Part shown: in pieces, positions 10,688 through 23,100 of the stretch
Layout: each line of letters starts with the position of its first letter
Position numbering within the stretch: the first letter of the stretch is position 1
Source of the DNA: Oscheius tipulae
Taxonomy: Eukaryota; Nematoda; Chromadorea; Rhabditida; Rhabditidae
Direction: 5' to 3'
Length of the DNA stretch: 64,000 bases
NCBI GenBank assembly: GCA_037178975.1
Contig: JASJZH010000004.1
Location: 558,001 to 622,000 of the forward strand
Notes under the pieces: generated by a model
Database searches by the model: none
What the model saw: only the letters and a program-made list of their open reading frames with translations
What the model was told of the DNA's origin: nothing
Translations under genes and position numbers: made by a program

Positions 10688-13600
10688 ATGACCGTCAACT
10701 ACCACAAAGCCATCATGAAGTCCAAACCATGGACATTCATCAACCTGCTCTGGTGCTGGAAGGGCTCCATTTGGAAGGCAGTCTATCTGGAAGTCATCCT
10801 CTACTGTGTACTCTACGCCGCAATCTCGCTGATCTACAGACTGGGACTGTCAGATGAGAGACAGAAGTGAGAATGATTTTTAAAATGATTCAAAGAATGG
10901 TTATAGCTAAAAGAACGTATGAATATTTGTTAATACCGAGTTTCAGCAGCTTGAAACTATCTTTTTTGACAACAATACCAACAAAAAAGTTTTTTGAGAT
11001 GGAAACTGATTTTGTTTCAGTCAGTCTACGAGAGCTCGCGGGTGCAAGTGTCAACAGACAGTAAATTTCATGTGACTTTCAAAATGTTTCAAGTAGTCTA
11101 TATATTTGGGAGCTATTTCAAATTTTTGTTTTTCTTTTCTTAATGGCAGGTGTCTGGTTATGTTACAATTACGAAACCTTAGCCATCCATCTGTTTGCCT
11201 AGTAACTTCAATAAGTCATATAATATTTGCCCAGTCTATTTCGCGCCTACTCGGAACCATGTTCGGAAGTCAACTGTTCAGTAGTTCAGCCAGACTTTCC
11301 AAAACTTGGGAGGTATCATACATTTGTTGAAACATTTCGAAACAGAAAAGAAAGAATTCCAGAGAATCCAACCTAAAACTTTTCAAAACAACAATATATC
11401 GGCGAGATACTATACTTGGACAAACAAACATGGCATTCCGATAAACATGCCAAACTTGCGATGTTTTTTTTCTAGAAAAGTAGTTTACCCTATTTGACGC
11501 AGTCGTCCACCACCTATTAGAACATTTCCACAGAGAAAATTATACTTGCAAACTTCGCTTTGTTTTGACTCGACTCGGCTCGACCCGAGCCAAAAACCCG
11601 GCTCGAAATGCCTGGAGACGTAATTTTTGGCACAACGCGCGTAGAGGTTTCGGAAAAGAATAAGACGATAGGGTTATTCAGGTAGGTATCGTAACGATAC
11701 AAGAAACCCTAACCTGACTGCGAAACGCATGATCTGGTCTTTTCCAGAAAATTCGAAGCCACAATACGGTACTTTGACGCCCGAATGAGCTTCATCCCTC
11801 TGGAATTGGTTCTCGGCTTCTTCTGTACCCAGGTCATCAACAGATGGACCAAACTGTACCAGACTATTGGCTTCATCGACAAGTTTGTTGTTTGTACTGT
11901 TTTCGACTACATAGATACTTCCGATTACTTTTTGCATATAAGCTATTTAGTTATACTGTTGCTGAAACGAAAAGCTTTCAAAACATTAAGAGAACACTTT
12001 TCACGTTTCAGTGTCGGTTTGATGACAGCCCTATATCTTCGAGGCACCTGTGAACGGGCCAGAAGGTACAGGAGGAACCTTCTTCGCTACTGTGAACTGA
12101 TACAGGTAGGTCTCGTAACAATTTTTTAACATTTTCGTTTTTCACCATGCTGTGACATGTATGCTTCAATTTCCTGACTTATCTGGAAGTGAAAATGTAA
12201 TGCAATCTCCAGTTCCAAGAGAGTTTATCTTTTCCGCTTGACAATGTTTCGAAGCTCGGACCATGCCAGCTCCCATCTCTTACTAAAAGTTTTTTGTTCT
12301 ATCCCACTGTCATATACAGTAATAACAATGTGTTACATAGTTTTTTGCTGATTTTAAATGCAAAAGTTATTCTGCAGCACACGTAGACCGCTCATTTAGG
12401 CTATGTAATCTTGTATGTTTTAGCCTTCAATATTACATAAACGGCAAATCGTGTAACAATCTTTAATCATTTTTAATCTTCTCCAAGACCTCATTGTTCG
12501 AAAAAATGGTTCACATACTTTTATCCTTCAGCTTTCTGCATTATATAGACTAGAGAAAACGTGTTATTATCTGTAGATGAAGTTTAGTGACGAAAAATTG
12601 AAATCTTTCCAAATGCTCAGCCCGATCATTGTTTGTAAAACTGGTGAAATGGCTCACGCACATTTATGCTTCAACCGTCTTGTACAGTATCAAAAAAAAA
12701 AGTGTTACAGTCAATAGCTTCCAAAAATTCTCAAATCTTTTCAGGTCCTCATCTTCCGCGACATATGTATGCGAGTTCGTCGTCGTTTCCCGACCCTGGA
12801 CACGGTCGTGGCCGGTGGTTTCATGCTGCCGCACGAGAAGAAGATCTACGAAGAGTACGGGGATAAGAGTCCCCGATACTGGGTTCCGGCCAATTGGGCC
12901 TTGGATATTACCTATAAGGCCTGGAAGCATGGACACATTGAGAGCGAGTACTTCAAAGTCTCTCTCCAGGAGGTTTTTTACCCAATATTTTTTTTTGAAC
13001 ATTTTTAATTTTGAGCAAATCAAAACTTGGAGGACTGATCTGGAATGGGTGTGCAACTACGACTGGGTTCCGCTACCTCTCATGTATCCGCAGGTGACTT
13101 ATTGTTTCAAGATTAGGTTGTAGTAGGGATGGAATAGTGTAGTACAATCGTAACTTTGTTCCGATGGTGAAGAAAAAAAGATATAAAGACGTATCGCTTT
13201 TGCAAACTTAGTGTTTGAAGACTACGGTATACAATTCGGTAAGCAGATAACGTTGATGCGTGCCTTTCATTACAAAAACAAGTGTTCTCAAAAGGTTCTA
13301 AAACCTCCGGTGAACTCGTTTTTGCGTTCATGTTCCAAACAAAAACATAATCTGCTTCCAACTTTTGCTTTCAACAATAGTTGAAATACTAGCTCCGTCC
13401 CACTTACTTTACTACTTGTTGCACTAGCGAACCTAAGAAGATTCGGTGGTGACTACCAAGGCATCTTGTCGAAAAACAGCTCATTCAATATCTTTAGGTA
13501 GTCTGTCTAGCCGTCCATCTCTACTTCCTCGTCTCCATCTTCGCTCGACAATATGTGGTTTCGGAGCGAGAACAGATCAACGAAATTGATGCATACTTTC

Positions 13601-15414
13601 CCTTCATGACCGTCATCCAATTTGCCTTCTACATGGGATGGATGAAGGTTAGACAAATACTTTATGGTGGCGGGAACAAAACACAATCACGCAACAGTAG
13701 GTCCTGAGGAAGAGAGCTTTTATGGAGATGCTGAAACAAGAAAAGTATGTGCTTTCAGGTAATCGAAGCTCTACTGAACCCGTTCGGAGAAGATGACGAC
13801 GATTTCGAGACCAATGCTCTGATTGACAGGAATATTACGGTATATGCATATGTCGTACTGAAACTACTGGCTTTCGAGACTGTTTGTCAAAATAGAGTGA
13901 CAGTGAACCTGTCTCTCTGCCACTCTCCCTGTCTGTCTTTCTGTCGTACTCGTTCTACCCATGTGAAACAAAATTCGTCGTCCCATTCTGAGTTATTGTC
14001 CAACCCAATTAGTCGCAACAATTTACAACAACAATACGCAGCTTTCTGCTTTGTATTTGTTTCGTGGCCTCGGACAAACAAACAGATAAACAAACACACA
14101 GAATCAACCACAGACCCCACAACTGGCAACGGCTATAGTCTGCTAACTTCACCTGCCAAGTATAGGTTTGAATTGAAAAGTGCAAATTTTCGGTCTAGCA
14201 AGGTGAAGAAGAACCGCTTACGACTATGAACTCAAAGTTCATTTTCTTGATAATCTAAAACACCACATTTTGAAACCAAAAACGGACGTGAAATTATAGG
14301 TGAAATACTTTAGAACTTTTTCATGTATTGGATATATAGATAGCTATTCAGTTGATGTACTCTGAGACAAGAACCATTTACAAATCCGATTTTCTTTTCA
14401 GATGGGTCTGATGATTGTGGACCAGGGCTACAACAGACCGCCAGAACTGCGGAAGGATCCCTTTTGGGAGGAGGAAGTCCATCCTCTGTACTCTGAAGAA
14501 ACTTCAAGAACAAGAAACCTTCCGATTCGAGGATCTGTCAGTCATGTCAAGTGGGTTTATTTGTAACGATATCGAGACTCTGACGAACACCTTCAAAATC
14601 TTGGTTCAGGAAGGCAGAACATTCAGCTTTGAATGTTTCAAGAAAACTTCGTATAGGGCATTAGGAGGGAAGCAACAATAGGCCAATGAAGTCGCAGGAT
14701 CAATTAACAATGAGCTTTGGGATTCGAGTCGGTAACCGCTATGCGAAAGTACCGCATAGCCGAAAGCCGTGAATATTCCCGGAATTAGAGAATTATGAAA
14801 TTGTGAATGAAAAATGAGATAATAGTAGAGATCACCCAAATTCGCTATTTCTCATCTTCTTCTTTTCAGCTATACACTATTCCTGAAACATATTCCAACT
14901 TTTCAGGCTCCCAAGTCGGGTCAAACAAGTAATCATGGTTCCTCATGAGAGGCCCAAACATGAGGAGAATACTGTGCCTGATCCTCCTTCTCTGGTCCGA
15001 AGGAATACTGTCAACGTCAAAGAGTCAGTTTTGTGTTTCATGGCTCGAAGATAAAGGTTTAGGGAAGAGAGATACATGGCCTCTCCAGCTCCAATAGAGT
15101 CGGAGCGAGAAAACTGGTGGCAGAAGGTTGTAGGGTTCTTCACGAGGTGGGTTTGTTTGTCCTGCGGGGAAAAACTCTACAGTATGCAGCCAGTCAACCC
15201 CGTTCCTGAACAGACTATACAGCATATGTAATCTTTTTGCAGACTCTGGCGCCAAATTCTCTCAATTTTTCTTCTCTCCTGTTTGCCAGTCCGTCGTCCT
15301 GGAAGCAGTACCTCGTCTGCAAGCCCTTTCGTCCGATCCACACCGTCTAGATTGACAAGGAGTGTAGCAGTCGAGGAACCAGTTGAGCCTTATAATGAAA
15401 AGGAGATAGTCTAG
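10688..15414 (+). CDS. Bestrophin family anion channel
   Basis: Eleven exons join in frame to 488 residues: 10688-10866, 11748-11882, 12012-12105, 12745-12972, 13016-13093, 13498-13647, 13759-13839, 14402-14550, 14907-15023, 15063-15146, 15243-15414. Bestrophins are pentameric calcium-gated chloride channels of the plasma membrane. Family landmarks appear in order: [13 protein letters not shown] in the first membrane segment, [19 protein letters not shown], the [16 protein letters not shown] stretch, [12 protein letters not shown] before a hydrophobic segment, and the acidic calcium-clasp motif [13 protein letters not shown] at about residues 295-307. The Ser/Pro/Arg-rich tail after about residue 370 is variable, as is usual. 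Intron 10 is only 39 nt. The acceptor before exon 5 (TTTTGAG) is atypical. Nematodes carry many paralogues, so I assign no symbol. Confidence 0.92.
14731..14769. repeat. Short palindromic repeat, copy 1
   Basis: GGTAACCGCTATGCGAAAGT followed by ACCGCATAGCCGAAAGCCG can fold through CGCTATGCG and CCGCATAGC. A near-identical copy lies at 15974-16012 in the same orientation. This copy lies in the last large intron of bestrophin. Confidence 0.5.
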
Positions 15415-15445
15415 ACCAATCTAGATGTCAAAGAGCATGTCATGA

Positions 15446-15451
15446 AATAAA
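15446..15451 (+). terminator. Polyadenylation signal of bestrophin
   Basis: AATAAA lies 32 nt after the bestrophin stop codon, the expected place for a nematode polyadenylation signal. Confidence 0.55.
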
Positions 15452-15973
15452 CTATTTGGATGTTTTTTTTACTAAGACGTACACTAATTTTTTCGGAATA
15501 GGAGTGGTTTTGGTGAAACATGGATGTTTGTTTCAACGATAGTATATAATACATGGATGAATATTAAAGGTAATCGGCTGTGTCTCGTCCTGCTAAAACA
15601 ATCCATATGCCCAATTCGACTTCTAGTGATAACAGCAGTCTTTGTGTTTCAAAATGTACTTATAACTACGTTTCTGTAGACGGAAAGCATTCGTCTGAAG
15701 CTGCAGGTTTAAAAAAGTAAACAAGTATCCCTCGAGAACTGTTCCAAAAACTACTGGTTCACAAAAGGAAATAAAATGTTTGAGAATATAGTATACTTAG
15801 CGGAGAGTTGGGAATACTGAGAAGAAGCTTTAAGGTGTTCTAACAAAGAAATAGTATATTTGCTTAAATAGTTCGGGCTTTGAAAACGTGGCCGAAGTGT
15901 TCTTTTAGGTCATGTTTTCACGTAGCTGGCGACCTGGCCAAGCCAGGCGTGGAAACAGCGCGCGCCTTTGGTC

Positions 15974-16012
15974 AGTAACCGCTATGCGAAAGTACCGTAT
16001 AGCCGAAAGTCG
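15974..16012. repeat. Short palindromic repeat, copy 2
   Basis: AGTAACCGCTATGCGAAAGT followed by ACCGTATAGCCGAAAGTCG. It matches copy 1 at 14731-14769 with a few substitutions and keeps most of the stem. Confidence 0.5.
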
Positions 16013-19000
16013 AAAGAGCGGCAATTTGCGAACCAGCTTTTAACCATTGTGTCGATACGTCACTTTTTTTGTAAATGGCTGCGTATCGACGCCTATGGTT
16101 ACAAGTTGGTGCGCAAGTTGCCATATTTTCTATAACACTGAACTATTGTTTTTTTTCAGGTGAAGATATGGCGACGAGCGTAAAAAGTGTCAGCAAAAGC
16201 ACAGTAGCGAGACATCCCCTTATCCCCTCGACCCTCTTCCCAAACGAACGCAGCTCTTTTTCGCGGCAAGACCGCACATATTTGAAATTGGTTCTCGTGC
16301 TGTCTGGACTCTCTCCAATCGGCGCGCTGTCTCTCTCTCTCCCCATGCTGCCCACTGCACTGACCACAGCCATTTACTTGTCCGCGTCTCTGTCTCTGTC
16401 TCTCTCACTGCTTCGCGTAACTGCATTAATTTTCAAAGAGAGAATGCCAATGTGCTCTTTCTCTCTGGCTTTCCTTCTCCACATTACTTTCAATGCTTCG
16501 CCTTGTTCTGAATAGAACTATTTGAAGCGATCCACTCTCTCGAGAAAACATTTGCGTGCGCGGTCAACGATTCTTATACAGCTGATGGGGCACAAATGAC
16601 CCTCATTTCTGAATCATCAGTTTTTGGTGCTAAATTTCACCGTACGTCATGGTCGCGTAATCCGTCCAACTTCCGAAATTTCGCAGCTAATATACTCACA
16701 CTATTGTATAGTTTGTGAAGCATTACAATCCGATTTTTTTTGGTAACAAAACCAGGAAGTTTCTTCTTCATATAGGATCACAGTATTTTTTGTTAGACGT
16801 ATCAAATCACGTTAGTTTCTTTATTCTTATCACGACCTTACGCAAGACATATGTGACTCCTTTTTTTTAAATAAGCCTTATTGCCTATGGATTTCGAAGG
16901 TATTCAATGTAGTATTGTTTTTTTTAAACTTCAATGCAATCAACTAGCGATTCTGCTGCTACTTCCTAGATCTTACTATGTTTGTGAAACATTTGTTGCA
17001 CTTCTTCTTCTTTTGAATATATGTCATTTTTTATTTGCGTACTGTCGAAACTTTGGAATTTCTCAGATTTTACAACTTTTTCAATAAGAAGCTTTTTTCC
17101 TGGCTATAAGAATGAGTCACTTGCCTTCTATAAACTATCGGGCATTCCCGAACAAACTCTTTTTTTTTGTTTTGAAATCCCCTTATTATACTGAAGCCGA
17201 ACTTTTCCCCCATCCAGAAGAAACTATTATTTCACTTTTGTCATAAAACTAAAAATAAAACTTCCACTACTGCTCTTGGTTCTTATCGAAATATCAGTTT
17301 TGAGTCAATGGAACCACGTCTTATAAAACAGTTGAAATAGACAAGGCGAAAAATCACTATTATAGACACCCGAAAAGGGTCAAGAAGGTATGAGTCAGTT
17401 CTAATAGCCATTGGTCATCTTACTCTCTCTCTCTCTCTCTCTCATTCCCTTTCCTACCACCTCGTTCATCAGGCGTCTTTACACAATTCGGACATCTAAT
17501 CACTCTTGTTTATTACATCCTCCCCCGGTGAACATGACAAAAAGCCGGATCACCTATCTCTTGTTTTTGCATGGGGGCTAGAACAACAAACTTTCGAACT
17601 TTGTTGTTATCCTACTTGCCTCCGGGGTAAAAACAGGTATTTTTAGGCTAGGATATCTGTTTTTGTTGGGGTTTCGTTTCAAGTTTTGGATATAAGAAGA
17701 CTAGGATTCCTTGTTTTTGTCTCGCGTTTCTCGAAAAACTATATCCAGATCCTATAAATTGTTGTTTTTTGTCCAAAATGTTAGAAATAAAGAACTACGA
17801 TTGAACGATTTACTTGGTAAAATGTAAGGAAAGTTTGGATCCAGCTTTGGGTCTCTCTTGCATTCCGGCCAAAAAGTGTCATATTTGAGGTTGTTTGCTT
17901 CTCTACATTCTTAAAAGTTCGGAGTACTTTGGTATGTTCTACAAAGCTTTCATGTTTTAGTCCTTACAAATAAGACGTCTTTGAACCTCGTGATGTTCTA
18001 CTGGAGCCTTCGGATAAATGTTTCACTGTAACCCTATGATAAATCAAAAATTGGTTTTACTGCCATTTGTAATTCGTCTATTCCCAACACAAAAGGAAAA
18101 ACGAAGAGTAGTCCTCCCAAACTTGGTGTTATCTATACCGGTCAGTGACCTCTCTCCCCCTTCCTGCTATAAACCCGTAGCCATAATGTTTTTTCTCCCT
18201 CTCTCCGAACCGGGGAGATACAGGTATCGACACCTCTTGTCAGTCAATCGGATCTGTCCTTCTCTCTCTTGTACTTCCTCTCGACCTTGTTGTGAACAGG
18301 GTCCCCTCTCAGCGCCTTTCTCTAAAGAGCACACACTTGATTTGAATGCGCGGGAGGTCGAACTCTTTTGGTGCGGCTCCGACCACCTGCTCTCTCTCTC
18401 TCTCTGCCTCCCGTTTCGGGGCTTTGCAGTCTCTCTCTCTCTATTGTTCGCATTCGGAACCGTCGCCGGCTCATTTTACAGGCAGCAGCTGACTAACTGA
18501 CGCATTTCGTCGTCTCTCTTTCTTGAAGAATCATTCATGTAAGATGACGCTATACCCTCTCTGTCTCTGTCTTTCTGTCTCTGCCTTCACCCACCTTTTT
18601 TACGACCCTGAACCATATGTGTGCTTATGCCCGATGAGCACAATAAGTGCCCTCGCGAACCCATATAGTTTATCCCTGTGCCTCCGCCCAGGTCCAGTCC
18701 ATTCTGGCACATGTTCCCACAAATGCCGCCGTCATTCCCAGTCTGCGCGCCACTTTGTTATGTGCCTCTGGAAGGCCATTTCCTCCTGTCACTTTGTCTC
18801 TGGCCGCCTCCTTTCCTGACCAAAGCCTGATATTTTTGGCGTGAAGAGAAGGGTGTGCAATATATATTTGGTTCTGAGATTAGTCAAGATATGAGCCCGT
18901 GGGTAAACACATGCTGTTGTCGGTTGGGGAGAGAGTGAAGATGGACATATTGGGGCATCTTTGAGGAAATTTTGTAGGTCTCGGTGCCCTATGTACCTTC

Positions 19001-22000
19001 CCGAAACTATCGATTCTTGCTTCAAGCCTTCTATAAGCTTTTCACGAAAAGTACTGTTTCAGTTTGCTCTTGTAGATCTACGCGAAAATTTGTGGTTTCA
19101 GCAACGAGGGATATAGTTGCTTTGAAATTACTCTGAGGTCATGAATTTCTCTGTACAAAAATTGGTTTTGTGAAAGTTACTCTCCTCCAATAGAACGAAC
19201 TTCCACAAAAACAAGGCCGCTTTATAATAAGCATTGAAATCTATCTCGCTTCATTTTTCTAATAGTGACTATCCGAAATATTTTTGTTTCACTGAGAAGA
19301 TGAATTTAGCATCGTCTGAATCAGTTTGCTCTCTTCTTGAAATGAAACTGAGCTGGACAGTATACGCAGTTTGGAAAAGGAAATGTTCTAAACAGCCTAT
19401 AAATACTGGTAATACTGTTCATCAATAATGAGGCCCTTTTTTCAACCCAAATATAATTCCTTACTCGTGTAGCTTCAAATGTACGTTTTGAAGAACAAAA
19501 GTTTTCAAGACTTCTTGAAATAGCAGTTTCCTGCTTTTCTCCACTATATTCTCTGTTCTCAAAAAGTTTTGAATACATACCTGATGCCAAGTAACAGTTC
19601 CTCCAGTGCAAATCCAGATCTTTCCAGCAATCCGATAATTTACGAAGTTGTAGTAATTGATCTGCTCTACAACTTTGCAAAACATCAAAAAGCTAGAAAG
19701 CCTGTTGAACTGTTACTATTCTAGCAGGCCTACACAACGCGAAGACACGTTGGGTTGTCTTATTGTCTCATTTCCGTGGTCATATCAGATTGGAACCCAT
19801 TACAAAGAAAGAGACAGAGACACTTTGGACCTTCACCACACTCACACCTCCGAGTATCAGTGCTCGTACTTGATACCGATATTACCTCTCCCTCTCCTTT
19901 TCATCATCTCACTGAACTCTAACACCAAGTGTCAAGGTCATTTGGGCTATGAAAAGGATCGAGTAGGGGTTAGTAAGCAACACCTCCCTTCTGTTATGTG
20001 TCCGCCATCCCACCCGAACTTTTTCTCCAAGATCTCCCCAGCTTGTTTATTGTTTTTGGCTGGTCATATCGGATGATTTCATTCCCTAGCCATCGATTTT
20101 TCGGAAAAGATCTGACTAAGGAAAACATTCTCCGTCTGCTCTCCAGTACCAAGGAAACCCACTAAAACCGTATAACCAACACTATAGGGGAAAACCGTTC
20201 GAGTGTGGTTTTTTCGAAGAATTTAGTATTTTCTCATATTGAGGATGCATCCCTGAGCTACTTATCAGGCTTACTTGAACAGTAACACCCCTGTATGATT
20301 CTTTACTCGTCATTTTTCAACTCGGTTTGACCCAGGAAAGTATTGAGATTCAACACTCGTTTTCGAGTAGCGTTTGCTGCAAAAGACACATTTGCTTGCG
20401 CTGGTTGCAAAAAAGCACATTTTTTTGTTTCGTTGAGTCCGTGTAGGAAAGATGATCTGTGCGAATCGTTGATTCCTCTGTGAAACTTTCTTGACCAACA
20501 ATTTTCTGCTACGACACTTTTCTGTGATCGAGCTATGTTCGAAACTGCATATATTCCATTCCTTACGTAAAAAGTGACAAGAAATTTAGAAACCTAATGC
20601 CTTGCCGGTCAGAAAAATAGAGAGACAAGGAGACAGAGACACAGAGCGACAGAGAGGCAGAGATCAACAAACCTCCACTTTTTCTTTTGCCACCTTCTCA
20701 TACCCTCTCCTAGACCACAGATGTTTCGTATTTGTTCTTTTTTCGCGCCTCTCTCTGGATGTGTAACGAGTTTTGTCCCGTCGCGCTTCCAGGCTCTAGC
20801 CGTTTTTTCCACCTCGACTTGGCCGTCGCTAATAGGATTTCTCGCTCTCTCGCGCTCGCGTGTGTGCGTGTTCTGCCCAGCTGTGTTATCTTATCACGCG
20901 TGAAGGGGGTCGTCTCCAAAAAGAAGAAAAGAGCCGGCGGACCAGGAACACACTTGGCTGTGTTTGTGTTTTTGCAAATCTTTTGGTTTTAAACTTTCCA
21001 TATAAAGCAGCGAGAAAAAAATTTCTTTGCTCGGCACTTCCTCGTACATGGCTCAGTTCTTGAAACTATTTGACATCATGAATTCTATGTAAGGATTGCA
21101 GTCATAGTAATTGACAAAGTCTAACGTTGATATCTTCTCGTAGCTCAATCCGAAACCTATTTGGCTTCGCTTATTTTATATAAAGTGATAGCAAATTTCC
21201 CGAGTTTTCCACTATTTTCCTCTGGTCGTTTTCAATTTTTTGAAGTTTCCTTACTCTTTCACAACATTTTTTTTTGGTTTCAACGTTTCCCTATAGACTT
21301 ACGCTATCCCACTTCTATCCATTCTTGTTGTGTTCTGACATTCAAAATTCGAAGTTTCTGTTTTTTTCTGGCTACATACCTTTTGTATAAAGGCCTACAG
21401 ATCTGTGCACCGCTGCATGGGTCCCATTTTTTTGTTTCTAAAGTTCGATTCTTTGTGATTCACCCTCTTCTGTCTTTAGCGTTTATTTAGTTTTGTTAAT
21501 CTGCATTGTCCAATGCCATGATTCTTAGAAACGGAGATATGAACAATAAGAAACACAAGAATCGTCTAAGCCGGGTATCGACGGATTTCGTCAGTTTGTT
21601 TTCGGTAAAACCCATATGCGGGAGTATGCATAGGGTGAAAAACCGATTGCCGGTGTCAAAAATACCGTGCGGTCATGTCTTCGGTCATTTAGAGGCGATT
21701 TTAGTCATTTTACCCAAGTTGGTCTCTTTTTCCAATCGCTTGTAGAGGGGCTGAGAGTCCTCCCTTTGCTAACAGTATATGACTCACTATCTTTGCTATA
21801 TTCAGTGTTTATAATATGAGAGCTTTCAACAGCCTGAGCACAGCTGATTCTAAAGCGACCCGGTCATCGATTTAGTCCCTCCCATTTCTGTGCACACGCT
21901 TTTCTGAACACGACCTGAAATATGCAGTCCTTAATTTATAGAGTGACTATTTTGTTTCATGACATAGGTCTATAGTATGTTTATCCACACCATTCAATGC

Positions 22001-22470
22001 TTCCACGATTGATGTCGCAGTTTCAAATTATGTTTTTTTCTAGTAGGACAAGCTCTATGAAGTTGTAGTTGTCTGCTCCAGTGCTAAAAAAACTGGTCAG
22101 GTGGCCCGGCACCCGAAAAACCACTAGAAAGCGGCAGATTTTTAGTGTCCTACATCAACTTTGTAACTTGAATTGAGTGCTTTGGTTTATATATACATTT
22201 TCGGTATTTCTTCCACGATAGATTCCTGTATCATGATTACTTCGGTAAGCTATATTCTGTGTTGTTTCAACGCTCTGAAAGTTTCTTTTATCCGAAATAT
22301 TGCTGTGCCTTATCATGAACTTCCTTTTTGATTTTACTGCTTCTATACCTGTGAACTTTTGCCCAGTTTTTCGCTCTGTTCTCTCCTCAGTACGGAAAAC
22401 AAAACTGTTTTGGTCTAAACTTGGCAAGTCTATTTTTTTACCGGAAAACTTGTCGTGCTCAGGGTTCTAC

Positions 22471-22858
22471 TTCATCTTGCTAGGATGAATTTCGTTTCGT
22501 TTGGGACCAAGACGATTGACTAGACCTAGGTATTCCTTGCTCATAGAGACTAAAAACTACCAGTTTCGAGAGATGAAAGCAGTGACGTATCAAATACCTG
22601 TTCATCCTAGCAAGATGAAGTACAACCTACTTGGCCCTGCTAGGACGAATCATCATTCAACCCTTTATTCCTGTGATGTTCTAAAGAGCAAAATAGTATT
22701 AGACCTGTTCAGTACTACTTCGTCATAGCAAGGTAATGTAGATTACACTTCACCTTGCTAGGACGATTCACTCGGACTAGTGTCCTCGATATAGTAAACA
22801 GAACAGGGAGTTTGGCCTTATCCGCGTGAAGTCAACAGTTTCGTCCTAGCAAGATGAA
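22471..22858. repeat. Array of six 19-bp sites in alternating orientation
   Basis: Six copies of a 19-bp site lie within 388 bp: 22471 (TTCATCTTGCTAGGATGAA), 22601 (TTCATCCTAGCAAGATGAA, its exact reverse complement), 22631, 22719, 22749 and 22840. Orientation alternates strictly. The spacing between start points is 130, 30, 88, 30 and 91 bp. Each site has palindromic arms TTCRTC/GAYGAA around an asymmetric 7-bp core TTGCTAG. The intervening sequences are unrelated to each other. The array ends 242 bp before the first srGAP exon. It could be a cluster of protein-binding sites or the ends of three small tandem inverted-repeat elements. Confidence 0.7.
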
Positions 22859-23087
22859 CCGTGGTCGGGTCTATTATGTAATTGTCTCAACTGTCACTCC
22901 AGGTTTGTCCCAAAGAAAAACTTTGTTTCACTGTCTCTATCTAGCTCGTCCTTTTTTTCTTTCATTGTTTCCGTGCAATTTTTAGTTGATCCAACTGTTT
23001 GATACCCGTCCTCGTCACCTCATCATTTTCCTCGTCATTGTTTATATATTTTTCTCTGACCTTTTTCTCGCTACCCGCCCCTCGAAA

Positions 23088-23100
23088 AAATGATATACAG
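23088..23100 (+). promoter_or_regulatory. Putative trans-splice acceptor before srGAP
   Basis: AATGATATACAG ends directly before ATG 23101. An acceptor abutting the start codon fits spliced-leader addition and supports the choice of first exon. Confidence 0.45.

Larger units (their letters stand above)
15415..22470. other. Long noncoding region upstream of the srGAP gene
   Basis: About 7 kb without a supportable gene. The open frames here are short, lack splice partners or are made of CT-repeat translation (for example 16160-16515 and 18018-18500). Visible items: an inverted copy of the 297-364 repeat at 15924-15974; a hairpin copy at 15974-16012; a (CT)n tract at 17423-17443; GC-richer, CT-rich stretches at 16200-16440, 18110-18480 and 20730-20960, which could be regulatory or untranslated; an AGACAG tract at 20620-20665; and a foldback repeat at 19640-19682. 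Some of it probably controls srGAP. Confidence 0.45.

Noticed and set aside
4029-15414. CHK and bestrophin genes as one operon
   Set aside because: The 1.4-kb gap is far larger than typical nematode operon spacing and I see no downstream-gene spliced-leader evidence.
16075-16515. 146-codon frame with an acceptor-like TTTTTTTTCAG at about 16160
   Set aside because: The C-terminal half is CTCTGT-repeat translation and the frame has no recognisable protein features.
18018-18500. 160-codon plus-strand frame in the gap upstream of srGAP
   Set aside because: CT-repeat translation and unbiased flanks; no homology recognised and no consistent splice sites.
22471-22858. CRISPR-like array
   Set aside because: Repeats alternate in orientation, spacing is irregular (30-130 bp), and the host is a eukaryote with spliced genes.
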